A stretch of DNA of 41,839 nt from Marinifilum sp. D714 (GTDB lineage: Bacteria; Bacteroidota; Bacteroidia; Bacteroidales; Marinifilaceae), in the NCBI RefSeq assembly GCF_030851345.1, contig NZ_JALPNU010000029.1, positions 1 to 41,839 on the forward strand, given 5' to 3'. The stretch's first letter is position 1, and each line of letters starts with the position of its first letter. A program made the position numbers and the translations under genes. The notes under the pieces were generated by a model that saw only the letters and a program-made list of their open reading frames with translations, did not search any database and was not told where the DNA came from. Shown in pieces: positions 31,962 through 40,169 of this stretch.

Positions 31962-31993
31962 ATTTAGAGACGCACGGGCGTGCGTCTCTAAAT
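31962..31993. repeat. Perfect 14-bp-stem palindrome between the two ptb-like genes
   Basis: ATTTAGAGACGCAC (31962-31975) and GTGCGTCTCTAAAT (31980-31993) flank the loop GGGC. It is GC-rich against an AT-rich background and lacks a T tract. Palindromes of the AGAGACGCxxxxGCGTCTCT kind are known dispersed elements in several bacterial groups (from general knowledge), so this may be a REP-like insertion that now works as an mRNA stabiliser or partial terminator. Confidence 0.7.
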
Positions 31994-32011
31994 ATTTAAA
32001 CTAAAAAATAT

Positions 32012-32923
32012 ATGTCCCCAATTCGTTCCCTTGACCAAATGGTCGATCATCTTCGCGAAAGCGGAAAAAAGAAAAAGATTGCTGTTGCTTATGCCCAAGA
32101 TCCTAATACAATTGGAGCTATTGCAAAAGCCATTAACGAAGGTTTTGTAGAAGCTGTAATGATTGGTGATGAGAAGGAAATTCGTTCAAAGGCTGAAGCG
32201 GAAGGAATCAATCCTGAAATTTTTACCATTGTTCACATTCCTAACGATGTTGAGGCCACAACAGAGGCTGTACGTATGGCTCGAGAAGATGAGGCGGATG
32301 TTGTAATGAAAGGTTTGGTAGGAACAGATAAATTCCTTAAAGCAGTTTTAAACAAAGAAAAGGGCTTGTTGCCTCCAAAGGCAGTAATGAGCTATGTTTG
32401 TGCTCTTGATTTACCAAAGTATGACAAGCTTCTATTTGTATCAGATACTGCAGTTTTGCCTTATCCTGATTTGAATCAGAAGGTTGCCATGGTGAACTAT
32501 TCGGTTAAGATGGCGAAGAAGTTCGGAATTGAAAAACCTAAGGTTGCTTTGATTTCAGCTACTGAAAAACCAAACCCTGCTTTCCAGGGATCAGTGGATG
32601 ATTCAATTATCTGTAAAATGGCTGATCGTGGTCAGATTAAAGATTGTATTGTAGACGGACCATTGGATGTTTTCCTGGCTTGTGATCCAGCATCAGTGGA
32701 AATTAAAGGGATCCCAACACCAATTAACGGGGAAGCAGATTGTTTGATTTTCCCTTCTTTGGAAGCATGTAATTCATTCTACAAAGGATTGATGTTGTTT
32801 GGCGGTGGAGAACTTGGTGGATTAATTCAAGGAACAAGCAAACCTGTTGTAGTAATGTCGAGAAGCGAGAGCGAAAAATCGAAATTCTACTGTATTGCAT
32901 TATCTGTTTTAATGGCAGACTAA
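32012..32923 (+). CDS. ptb: Phosphate butyryltransferase-like phosphate acyltransferase, copy 2
   Basis: 303 residues with the same fold and motifs as copy 1: KKIAVAYAQDPNTIGAI, ADVVMKGLVGTDKFLKAVLN, GLLPPKAVMSYV, FVSDTAVLPYPDLNQKVAMV, CKMADRGQIKDC and CLIFPSLEACNSFYKG. The sequence has diverged widely at other positions, so the duplication is old and the copies may differ in acyl-CoA preference. An 18-bp palindrome and then a terminator follow the stop codon. Confidence 0.87.
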   Translation: MSPIRSLDQMVDHLRESGKKKKIAVAYAQDPNTIGAIAKAINEGFVEAVMIGDEKEIRSKAEAEGINPEIFTIVHIPNDVEATTEAVRMAREDEADVVMKGLVGTDKFLKAVLNKEKGLLPPKAVMSYVCALDLPKYDKLLFVSDTAVLPYPDLNQKVAMVNYSVKMAKKFGIEKPKVALISATEKPNPAFQGSVDDSIICKMADRGQIKDCIVDGPLDVFLACDPASVEIKGIPTPINGEADCLIFPSLEACNSFYKGLMLFGGGELGGLIQGTSKPVVVMSRSESEKSKFYCIALSVLMAD

Positions 32924-32926
32924 GAC

Positions 32927-32944
32927 AATTGATAATTATCAATT
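32927..32944. repeat. Perfect 18-bp palindrome after ptb copy 2
   Basis: AATTGATAATTATCAATT is its own reverse complement and starts 4 nt after the stop codon. It has no loop, so it is more a protein-binding dyad or repeat remnant than an RNA hairpin. Confidence 0.5.
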
Positions 32945-32961
32945 TACAATGAATAATATAT

Positions 32962-32994
32962 AAGAGATGCGTTTTATAATGTGTCTCTTTTTTT
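32962..32994 (+). terminator. Terminator after the ptb-like genes
   Basis: AAGAGATGCG (32962-32971) pairs with TGTGTCTCTT (32980-32989) with three G-U pairs, followed by a run of T to 32994. Confidence 0.75.
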
Positions 32995-33103
32995 AATTTA
33001 ACCACAAAGTTAAAGCTTTAAATTAAGCTGTTATATCGAACTCAGGTTAATTACGTATATCATACCAAATCCTAAACAATCATAATAATCAGCGTCTAAT
33101 TTA

Positions 33104-33111
33104 TATCTTTG
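33104..33111 (+). promoter_or_regulatory. -7 box placing the radical SAM transcript start at or next to its ATG
   Basis: TATCTTTG, an exact TAnnTTTG match, ends only 4 nt before the ATG at 33116. With the usual 5-8 nt to the start site, the mRNA would be leaderless or nearly so, and there is no ribosome binding site. No -33 TTTG is seen at the expected place. Confidence 0.5.
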
Positions 33112-33115
33112 CAAA

Positions 33116-34270
33116 ATGTCGAAACAAACACCATACTGCTTAATGCCCTGGATCCACTATCATGTGGGAAATGCAGGAAAAGTAAAGGCCTGTTGTGTGG
33201 CCAATATCCCTTATGGAGATTGCAATACGCAAAGCTTTAACGATATCTGGAATGGAGATGAAATTAACGCGATTCGTGAGAAGTTCATAAAAGGAGAAGC
33301 GGATAACAGATGCGGTGTTTGTCAAAGATTGGAAGCAACAGGAGGGATGAGCATCCGACAAGAAACTCATGAGAAATTCGGGGATCTGTTTGAAAAAGAA
33401 TATCCTCAATTACCAATTTACTTCGACATTCGTTTTTCTAATGCCTGCAATTTTGCTTGCCGTACCTGTTGGCATGGAGCCAGCTCTGCATGGTTTCCAG
33501 AAGGCAAACAATTAAAGCGAAACCTGGGAGAAGTCGCTATACTACAAAATATTACTGATTTCGATAAGTTTATTGCTGAAACCGGAGAAGCTTTGCTGCA
33601 AGCCAAAGAAATTTACTTTGCGGGAGGTGAGCCTTTGGTTACCAAGGAGCATTATCAATTGCTCGACTGGTTGGTAAAGAACAAGGCCACACAAATAAAA
33701 TTGCGATACAATACCAATTTTTCAGTTTTAAAGTTTGGTGAATATGATGTACTCGAATATTGGAAACACTTTCCTGAGGTGGAAATTCTTGCAAGCATAG
33801 ATGCACATGGAAAATTAGGGGAATACATTCGAAAAGGTTTCAATTGGCAGCAGTTTCAAGAGAATAGAGAAGCAATTCGATCTTTAAAACACATTCGTTT
33901 TGTAATTGCTCCAACCATTTCAGTTTTATCCATTAAGAATTTACCAGTATTGTATCGTACATGCCTAATGGAACAAATTATTGAACCCGATGGACTTTAC
34001 ATTAACATGCTGGATAGACCACTGTACTACAACACCAAAGTAATGCCTGAAGACTTGAAACAAGCTGTTGTTGTAGAATATCAGAAGTTTTACAGCTGGG
34101 CAGAAAAAAAACAAATTCCAGAATCGGTAATTAGCCAACTAAAAGAGTGTGAGGCATACATGCTAAGCGAAGACCTTTCCAAACATTGGCCACAGTTCTT
34201 AAAGGAAACCAAATTGTTGGATGAGATGAGGGGAGAGAGTCTCCTACAATTTCAAATTGCGAATGAATAA
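33116..34270 (+). CDS. Radical SAM protein with N-terminal Cys-rich (twitch/SPASM-like) cluster
   Basis: 384 residues. The radical SAM CX3CX2C motif is CNFACRTC (Cys111, 115, 118), preceded by FDIRFSNAC and followed by the SAM-binding YFAGGEPLV. Unusually for the superfamily, the extra Cys set lies at the N-terminus: PYCLMPW (Cys8), KACC (26-27), and CGVC (66-69), likely ligands of an auxiliary Fe-S cluster. This order is typical of the twitch-domain radical SAM proteins of Bacteroidota, whose substrates are unknown. No precursor peptide or partner gene is adjacent. The promoter position suggests a leaderless mRNA. Confidence 0.87.
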   Translation: MSKQTPYCLMPWIHYHVGNAGKVKACCVANIPYGDCNTQSFNDIWNGDEINAIREKFIKGEADNRCGVCQRLEATGGMSIRQETHEKFGDLFEKEYPQLPIYFDIRFSNACNFACRTCWHGASSAWFPEGKQLKRNLGEVAILQNITDFDKFIAETGEALLQAKEIYFAGGEPLVTKEHYQLLDWLVKNKATQIKLRYNTNFSVLKFGEYDVLEYWKHFPEVEILASIDAHGKLGEYIRKGFNWQQFQENREAIRSLKHIRFVIAPTISVLSIKNLPVLYRTCLMEQIIEPDGLYINMLDRPLYYNTKVMPEDLKQAVVVEYQKFYSWAEKKQIPESVISQLKECEAYMLSEDLSKHWPQFLKETKLLDEMRGESLLQFQIANE

Positions 34271-34276
34271 TATATA

Positions 34277-34316
34277 ACCCCAGTGGGAGAGTTTTAGTAA
34301 TTGTTCCACTAGGGGT
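34277..34316. terminator. Long hairpin between convergent genes, possible terminator
   Basis: ACCCC-AGTGG (34277-34286) pairs with CCACT-A-GGGGT (34306-34316) with one bulged A and a 19-nt loop. It lacks a strong T tract. It sits 7 nt after the radical SAM stop. Confidence 0.5.
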
Positions 34317-34391
34317 GAATTTAAATATGGCTTTCATGGATCAAAACTGTTGATGTACAAAGTCTAAAACTAAAGAAAAGTGCAGTGTTCT

Positions 34392-34808
34392 TTAGTTATC
34401 ATCAGTTTCTGGATCGGAATAAATCACTACTGATCCGACCAGATGATCATGAATGGCTTTTCTCTTTTCGTTACCTGCTACTGTAAGCAAGGATATCCAA
34501 CCAAGTATTGCTTTTACAATAAATCTGATTAAAGCGAAAGGGAATAGAATATTCTTATCCTTGTTCTTTTCTTTTTTAACTCGAATGCCAAGCATAAAGT
34601 GCCCAATTGTTCCACCAAATAGGCTTGTGAAAATTGGATCGTATAAGCCAAAGATGAAGACAAATGCAATCAATCTCGCATTATCAGGTACATTCTCGAA
34701 TTTGGCGAACAAATAACTTGCAGTAAACATGAATATAATGATAACAATAGAATCACAGATTACAGCTTTAATTCTATCTGGTATTCCTGGATAGTGTTTT
34801 TCTGTCAT
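34392..34808 (-). CDS. RDD family membrane protein
   Basis: 138 residues. The RDD start is DRIKAVICDSIVIIIFM (about 11-27), with Arg-Asp-Asp positions largely kept. There are about three membrane segments, and the loop GGTIGHFMLGIRVKKEK plus the end RKAIHDHLVGSVVIY are typical. Proposed functions in the family (for example Na+/H+ exchange) are not general. Last gene of the minus-strand row; it ends against the radical SAM gene. Confidence 0.83.
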   Translation of the reverse strand: MTEKHYPGIPDRIKAVICDSIVIIIFMFTASYLFAKFENVPDNARLIAFVFIFGLYDPIFTSLFGGTIGHFMLGIRVKKEKNKDKNILFPFALIRFIVKAILGWISLLTVAGNEKRKAIHDHLVGSVVIYSDPETDDN

Positions 34809-34839
34809 AGTCTTAAATTAATGAATGGATTTGATGACT

Positions 34840-35427
34840 TTATTTTTCTTTATATATCTTCAAACTTTCCTCTTCTACCTTTTTCCATAGAGCTTGATTA
34901 TCAGGATCAGCCCAGGCTTTCTTAACGGCTTCCACATATTCTGGATGTTTTCTGTGTCTGATTTCCAAAATGCTTTCTTTAGGAGTGATGGTGAAAAGAA
35001 GTCCGAAAACTCCAATAAGGATAATTCGTTTTAAAATATCAACGTAGAATTTGTCTTTGCCTATTGAATATTTAATTATAGAAACTATGGCAGCAATTAA
35101 TAGTCCTAATATACCTGTAAGCAAATTTATGTCTGCCATTGGATACAATTGCAATTTGAAAAGCATTCCTATAAGGCTTAATGATAAAAACATCCCAGTA
35201 AGAACTGTTCCAAACATTCGTAATTTACTAATATTCAGGTAAGCTTCTTTCTTTAATATTCTCGAGAAAGGAATTTTGTTGAATAAAGCAAAACTTAAAT
35301 ACATGTACAAAAGTGCTAAAATGGTAAAGCTCAATACAGATATAGCTCCACCAAAAGGCACATGATTCATGCTAAGTATTATAGAGGTAAAGGCAATTAC
35401 AGCAAGTGTTTTTTCGGTTTTTTTCAT
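34840..35427 (-). CDS. Uncharacterised membrane protein
   Basis: 195 residues with about five hydrophobic segments (roughly 8-26, 30-48, 70-90, 98-118 and 133-150), then a charged cytoplasmic tail (RHRKHPEYVEAVKKAWADPD to the end). No family recognised. It lies 31 nt upstream of the RDD gene on the same strand and is probably cotranscribed with it. Confidence 0.7.
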   Translation of the reverse strand: MKKTEKTLAVIAFTSIILSMNHVPFGGAISVLSFTILALLYMYLSFALFNKIPFSRILKKEAYLNISKLRMFGTVLTGMFLSLSLIGMLFKLQLYPMADINLLTGILGLLIAAIVSIIKYSIGKDKFYVDILKRIILIGVFGLLFTITPKESILEIRHRKHPEYVEAVKKAWADPDNQALWKKVEEESLKIYKEK

Positions 35428-35449
35428 GTAAGTTTTATGTTTTGGTAAA

Positions 35450-35480
35450 CTTGCTTAGCATCTCCAGGATGCTTCGCAAG
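35450..35480. other. Intra-operon hairpin
   Basis: CTTGC (35450-35454) with GCAAG (35476-35480), and inside it GCATC (35458-35462) with GATGC (35468-35472), separated by a 3x3 internal loop. It lies in the 66-nt gap between two minus-strand genes. There is no T tract, so an RNA processing or stabilising role is likelier than termination. Confidence 0.4.
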
Positions 35481-35493
35481 TGATGCAAATAAA

Positions 35494-35928
35494 TTACTCC
35501 ATCAACTTTAACCTTTCCTCTCGGCGGAAAATGATCTTTGCAGAAGGAGTGAGGCCAATTTCCAATTCAATCTCCTCCAGGTTCATGCTGTCAATCTTTA
35601 CTTCCCCTTTTATTTCAACGGCTTTAAACAGACCTATTAATATAAAATTGAGAAACTTGTTCTTTTTGGTTTTGGTAAGAATAGCTTCTTTCTCTTCGTC
35701 GCTAATTTGATGCACTTGCTTAAATCGTGCAAACAATCGGGGCAGAAGAGCAATGTCAACATCCAAACGAACTAAAACGAAACCTGCTTTCTCAATATCA
35801 GGCAGAGCGTCGTTTAGTTTTTGTATCCCAACCTTTAGTTTATTCTTGCTCGAACTTTTAATATTGCTCCAAAGTTCAGAGCCTTTCTTTTTAGCATCGT
35901 CTAATAAGTCGTCCAGTCCGTTTGCCAT
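35494..35928 (-). CDS. Uncharacterised soluble protein
   Basis: 144 residues without a signal peptide. The N-terminal third is charged and helical (GLDDLLDDAKKKGSELWSNI), the middle has KAGFVLVRLDVDIALLPRLF, and the C-terminal part alternates like beta strands (AVEIKGEVKIDSMNLEEIEL). No family recognised. Placed among small membrane-protein genes downstream of an ABC transporter; a shared job is possible but unproven. Confidence 0.65.
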   Translation of the reverse strand: MANGLDDLLDDAKKKGSELWSNIKSSSKNKLKVGIQKLNDALPDIEKAGFVLVRLDVDIALLPRLFARFKQVHQISDEEKEAILTKTKKNKFLNFILIGLFKAVEIKGEVKIDSMNLEEIELEIGLTPSAKIIFRREERLKLME

Positions 35929-35990
35929 GGTGTAACTATTTTAATGTTTTTGATTTAAATAAATATAGGTGATAGAATTGTACTGTCGTC

Positions 35991-36404
35991 TTACAAATTG
36001 ACCAATATTGCAATAAAGGTTAGGACTCCAATAATCGTAGTAAATATTCCAGTTTTCCTTGATTTGGTCCAGCCAGAAAGAGCGATTAAAACTGAAAGAG
36101 CAATCACTCCCAATATAAACGCAATAAAACCAATGATCTTTGGAAGTGCAAGATCAGCATTCTCAACTTTGAAAGGGAAGCCATTGGTTGTCATCATTAG
36201 AATTTTAGTCATGGCAAACAAGGTGATTAAAAAGCAGGCTGCTGCAATGGTCGTAACTTTTAAAATATGATTTGATATTCTTTTTTCCGTACCGCTAACC
36301 AATAGATTCGCCATTACTGCAATCGAAAAACCGCTCAATAATGAACTAATGACAATTAACTGATTGGCAATTTTGTTTAAATACTCAGGTTCTAGTTCTA
36401 TCAT
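35991..36404 (-). CDS. Uncharacterised four-helix membrane protein
   Basis: 137 residues with four clear hydrophobic segments (about 14-34, 48-68, 86-107 and 114-135) and short loops. No motif recognised. 62 nt separate it from the next minus-strand gene. Confidence 0.65.
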   Translation of the reverse strand: MIELEPEYLNKIANQLIVISSLLSGFSIAVMANLLVSGTEKRISNHILKVTTIAAACFLITLFAMTKILMMTTNGFPFKVENADLALPKIIGFIAFILGVIALSVLIALSGWTKSRKTGIFTTIIGVLTFIAILVNL

Positions 36405-36459
36405 GTTTTATGAGTTTATGCTGTATTTGTATAAGTTTGAATAGTAATTGGTATTATTT

Positions 36460-37047
36460 CTATTTCATGATACCATTCACTTTCTTAATATTTCTTTTTA
36501 GTTTAAAAACATCAAAATTTATTCTGATTAATAGATACAAGCTAATGCCAAATACAGCTACCGGAAATTTATTCCAGATTGGATTCAAGTCGAACACTTG
36601 AAAAAAGGCGGCCAGCATGATTACGATCAAAGGAATTCCGGTAATGTATATGTATTTCGTACGATCATTCAATTTAGAGATCATGAATTCTAAATCCATA
36701 TTTACTTTTTCATTAAAGCTGATGTTTGAACCTTTAATTTCCTTCGCATGCTTTTTTAGTAAAACTTCCAGGTAAGCAAAAGGAGCCTTAAATGCAAACA
36801 ACATGGTAAACTGAACCAGCAATGCTGCATTATCCCACTTTTTAGATACAAAATCATACTCCAGGTAGGCAAACAAACTTGCATATATTACCAGGCAAAG
36901 CAATACCATAACGAATCCATAATCAAGAAAAGCATACTGCCTAAGCTTTTTATCCTTTTTCTCTTGGCTTTTGCCTTTCCATTGGTATGCAGGCCTGAAT
37001 CCTTCAATAATTTTTATTCGTTTCTCTATCGATTGTGTCATCTTCAA
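36460..37047 (-). CDS. Uncharacterised membrane protein
   Basis: 195 residues. A basic N-terminus (about 1-30) is followed by membrane segments at about 41-62, 74-96, 132-152 and 156-176 and a basic tail. No domain recognised. It follows the ABC ATPase gene by 104 nt, a gap long enough for its own promoter, though I see no clear one. Confidence 0.65.
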   Translation of the reverse strand: MKMTQSIEKRIKIIEGFRPAYQWKGKSQEKKDKKLRQYAFLDYGFVMVLLCLVIYASLFAYLEYDFVSKKWDNAALLVQFTMLFAFKAPFAYLEVLLKKHAKEIKGSNISFNEKVNMDLEFMISKLNDRTKYIYITGIPLIVIMLAAFFQVFDLNPIWNKFPVAVFGISLYLLIRINFDVFKLKRNIKKVNGIMK

Positions 37048-37151
37048 TCTTTTCTTTACTAATAATGCGAATCAAGAATTGATGATTTCAGAAGCACATG
37101 CCAAGCATCTCAACGATGCCAGACATGTTTATATCTATTCAAAGTTTTAAC

Positions 37152-37871
37152 TTAACTTTCTGTCTCAACAGCAACTTCAGGATTGAAATATCCTTCCAAC
37201 TCTTCAAGAGTATCATTAGAAGTGAATAGATCCTTAACCACTTGACCTTTTTCCAGAATAACAATTCGTTCACTTACTTCAGCAATATGATTCAAGTCGT
37301 GACTGGAGATGAGCATGGTCAGGTTCTTTTTCTGGTGTAGATCCTTCAACAACATCTTCAGACGTATCTGAGAAGAGGGGTCCAGGTTGGCAAAAGGTTC
37401 ATCCAGAATTAAAACTTCAGGTTGACTAATGATTGCACCAAAAATGCCAATTTTCTTTTGATTCCCTTTCGAGAAATCGCGAACATACTTGTTTTGATTC
37501 AGAATCTCATCACCAAAGAAATCAGCAAAATCATTGTAAAATGCCTGTAATTCTTCCTTGGTAACCCCATTGATATCAGCAATAAACTTAAAGTACTCTT
37601 CAGGTTTTAAAAAGTCAATTAAAAAGCCCTCGTCAAGAAACGAACCCGTATAGTTTTTCCACTGACTGTTTGCATTTACAGCAATGTTTTTACTCAATAC
37701 CTGTCCTTTGTCTGCTTGAATCAAATCTAGTATCAATCGGAACAATGTGGTTTTTCCTGCTCCATTATTCCCAACCAAACCAAACGACTGACCTTGTGGA
37801 ATCTCCAATTTCTCGATGTCTAAAACCTTTACGCTGTTATATGCTTTGCTTAAATTATCTATATGTATCAT
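37152..37871 (-). CDS. ABC transporter ATP-binding protein
   Basis: 239 residues. Walker A is GNNGAGKTT (about 33-41) and the Q-loop region follows. The signature is FSKGNQKKI, a departure from LSGGQ but common in the DUF5687/YhaQ-like group. Walker B is VLILDEPFANLDP, and the H-loop is SSHDLNHI. It powers the permease encoded 12 nt upstream (DUF5687). The substrate and the direction of transport are unknown; this ATPase class is usually in exporters. Confidence 0.92.
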   Translation of the reverse strand: MIHIDNLSKAYNSVKVLDIEKLEIPQGQSFGLVGNNGAGKTTLFRLILDLIQADKGQVLSKNIAVNANSQWKNYTGSFLDEGFLIDFLKPEEYFKFIADINGVTKEELQAFYNDFADFFGDEILNQNKYVRDFSKGNQKKIGIFGAIISQPEVLILDEPFANLDPSSQIRLKMLLKDLHQKKNLTMLISSHDLNHIAEVSERIVILEKGQVVKDLFTSNDTLEELEGYFNPEVAVETES

Positions 37872-37883
37872 GATCTTATGTAT

Positions 37884-39356
37884 TTACTTATTTCTAAATC
37901 CTTCTGACATTTGGTATCGTTTGTTAATAAAACGCTGGGTAATGATATCCAGTAACTTTTCGCGGAACAATAAACCCAAAACTCCAAGTATGCCGATAAA
38001 TGCAAACCCTAAATTGGCCTGATCGAACAAACCAAAAGGCAGGTAAATGAAAATTGGAATCACCAGCAACGGAATCATCAAAACAAAATGTCTTCCGCCT
38101 ACACCTTGGAAATTAAATGCCGAACCTTGTGAAAGATCCATGTGTTGGTTGTTGTTGGTTGCAAAATAGAGAAGCAACAGGCTATTAATACCGATATTAA
38201 ACAAGAAGCACATGCTGTTTATAATCAGGATATCGATACCATAATAAACATAGAATGTCGATAAAAGGTAAATCACCGTACTGGTCGACATCATCAAATA
38301 GTATTTGGCTTTGATGTAATCCTTATAAGTATTATTGGCGGTCAGCACCAAATCAAAATGTCCCGATTCCCAGGCAAAGAAGTACAAGCCAAAGCTCATC
38401 ATAAAACCACCTGAAATAAATATGCCTATAAAAATCAGAAAGCCATTCATATCCATGTTTTTAGGATCATTGTAAAAGATCAATCCATAAAGCAAAAATA
38501 GTGGTGCCATGAATAGCATGGTTCTGGTGCGCTTATTTCTTACGCACATTTTAAGTTCCAGTAGGGCAAAGGTTCCTATTTTTCCGAAACGATCCAGGTA
38601 GTTCAGATTCTCCAAGCTGCTTCTCTGGTTGGTATCGCCCTTTCCAAAGTCTTCCAACGAAAAGTGATTGTATAACAATTGGAAATTCAGGTAATAAGCC
38701 ACAACAAAAAGCAACAGTCCAAGCAGTAAGTACAATGGCTGTTCAATTACTTGCATAAACACAAGCGACGAAAAGGCCTGCAGATCGATAATGCCAAACT
38801 GATCCAGGAAAAGCAAAGCTCCAACAATGGCCAGGAACAGGTAAAAGACATATTCATGCTTTATCTGCACTCTTTTGATGTAGATAGACAGGTAGTTAAC
38901 AAACAAATCGCCAACCATTACACTACCAACAATCACCCAAAAACTATAAGCATCCATCTGCTTGTGCAAACCTAGTGTAATAGCCAAAACAAAACTAATC
39001 GGCAGGATGTTAAGACTGTTAAACAAAGGTTTGGTCAACATGAAATTAACCAGCTTGCTTTTCTTGATGGGTAGAATCAAATAAGGCTTTACCATTAAAG
39101 TTGGCAGTTTCTGTAGCATGTAGCGAAACAAAAGAATGGCCAAAAAGAAATACACTCCATAGCGCATTAAATCAGCTATAGGGTTTGCCGAGCTTTTGGC
39201 AAGTGCCGAGCCCAGGTAAAAGCCTCCTCCAAGTAATTCAAGGAATAAAATAAAAAAGACAAAGCCCATAAAGACTTTGATGCCAGCACTCTTGGAGACT
39301 GCCGCCGATCGGGTGGCCGCCTTCCATTGATGGCTCAATAATGTGAATTTTTGCAT
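37884..39356 (-). CDS. DUF5687-family ABC transporter permease
   Basis: 490 residues with about twelve hydrophobic segments through its length. It begins with a short cytoplasmic stretch (LLSHQWKAATRSAAVSKSAG), which resembles DUF5687 permeases of Bacteroidota. NLNYLDRFGKIGTFALLELK in the middle and the charged segment between TM halves fit that family. It is the first gene of a two-gene ABC unit with the ATPase 12 nt later. Five small genes on the same strand follow. Confidence 0.85.
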   Translation of the reverse strand: MQKFTLLSHQWKAATRSAAVSKSAGIKVFMGFVFFILFLELLGGGFYLGSALAKSSANPIADLMRYGVYFFLAILLFRYMLQKLPTLMVKPYLILPIKKSKLVNFMLTKPLFNSLNILPISFVLAITLGLHKQMDAYSFWVIVGSVMVGDLFVNYLSIYIKRVQIKHEYVFYLFLAIVGALLFLDQFGIIDLQAFSSLVFMQVIEQPLYLLLGLLLFVVAYYLNFQLLYNHFSLEDFGKGDTNQRSSLENLNYLDRFGKIGTFALLELKMCVRNKRTRTMLFMAPLFLLYGLIFYNDPKNMDMNGFLIFIGIFISGGFMMSFGLYFFAWESGHFDLVLTANNTYKDYIKAKYYLMMSTSTVIYLLSTFYVYYGIDILIINSMCFLFNIGINSLLLLYFATNNNQHMDLSQGSAFNFQGVGGRHFVLMIPLLVIPIFIYLPFGLFDQANLGFAFIGILGVLGLLFREKLLDIITQRFINKRYQMSEGFRNK

Positions 39357-39410
39357 ATCTGATGTATTAAATTTCTTTGTTTATCAATTCGTTCGCTTTT
39401 GATTCTCTTG

Positions 39411-39734
39411 CTAGTCTGATCTACTGTAATTCTGAAGTGCCATTTTAACAACATTTGCAACAGATTCAACGGTGATCCCTTTTTTCTTGCAGTAAGCACT
39501 CTCTAGCCAATTCTCTAATAATTTTGCACCTTTACTTGCATTACATGACATACAGCAAAGAGCAATATTATCACTACCATTAATTCTTATATCGTTTACA
39601 ATATGTTCCCATGATGGTTTATTCTTGCGGGACTTTTCATCAAGCTTAAATTCAATACCACAATAAACACATGAATTATCTCTTATTGTAACAAACTCCT
39701 CTACCTCTTTGGGAATTCCCCAACGATTTGCCAT
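39411..39734 (-). CDS. HNH endonuclease domain protein
   Basis: 107 residues, a compact HNH nuclease. The first zinc pair is CVYC (22-25). WEHIVND has the catalytic His44, NIALCCMSC has the Asn and the second Cys pair (61 and 64), and NASKGAKLLENWL completes the beta-beta-alpha metal fold. No partner methylase, phage or intron feature is visible, so its role (restriction, homing or repair) is open. It lies at the left edge of the repeat-rich zone. Confidence 0.83.
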   Translation of the reverse strand: MANRWGIPKEVEEFVTIRDNSCVYCGIEFKLDEKSRKNKPSWEHIVNDIRINGSDNIALCCMSCNASKGAKLLENWLESAYCKKKGITVESVANVVKMALQNYSRSD

Positions 39735-39780
39735 AGTCTTATTCTAAATATCTTAAATCTTTAAACTTAATACCACGTCA

Positions 39781-39806
39781 CTACTACATGAGTCCTCTCG
39801 TGTGGT
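39781..39806 (+). repeat. Repeat Z, copy 0
   Basis: Shares GAGTCCTCTCGTGTGGTT with the copy at 40850-40876, with a diverged left arm (CTACTACAT). It lies 46 nt upstream of the HNH start codon. Confidence 0.65.
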
Positions 39807-39860
39807 TTTTATTAGACAAATAAATGCGATAGGATTGTGCACAACCGGAACAGTAAAAAA

Positions 39861-40049
39861 TCATTTCTTACTCTTTCTTATTAGCTGTATTCCAATGGTT
39901 GGAAGAAAAATGGATACAAAAACTAATGCTGAAAATAGATACCTATTGTCAATTTTGTAAAAATCAGATCCTTTTACCAATAAGAGACATACTGCGATAA
40001 GACCTATAATAAGACATAAAAACCCGAATGATTTGTAGTATTGTTTCAT
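39861..40049 (-). CDS. Small two-helix membrane protein
   Basis: 62 residues with two hydrophobic segments (about 8-26 and 37-55) joined by a short polar loop (KGSDFYKIDNR), ending in RKSKK. No family recognised. It is plausible as a real gene because of its clean hydrophobic pattern and positive ends, but isolated among repeats. Confidence 0.5.
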   Translation of the reverse strand: MKQYYKSFGFLCLIIGLIAVCLLLVKGSDFYKIDNRYLFSALVFVSIFLPTIGIQLIRKSKK

Positions 40050-40101
40050 AGTTGTTAATGTTTATAGATACAATTAAAAGTTAATATTAAGTGCCCTCAG
40101 T

Positions 40102-40125
40102 TACCGCACGATCCTTTTGAGTCCT
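40102..40125 (+). repeat. Repeat Z, copy 1 (degenerate)
   Basis: TACCGCACGATCCTTTTGAG resembles the left arm of copy 2 (TACCGCACGAG) but has lost the right arm. It starts the Z-Y-X order that is repeated near 41282. Confidence 0.5.
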
Positions 40126-40169
40126 TCTAAGCTTCAAGTGGGTATAGATGCATAAATCCAATTTTAAGT

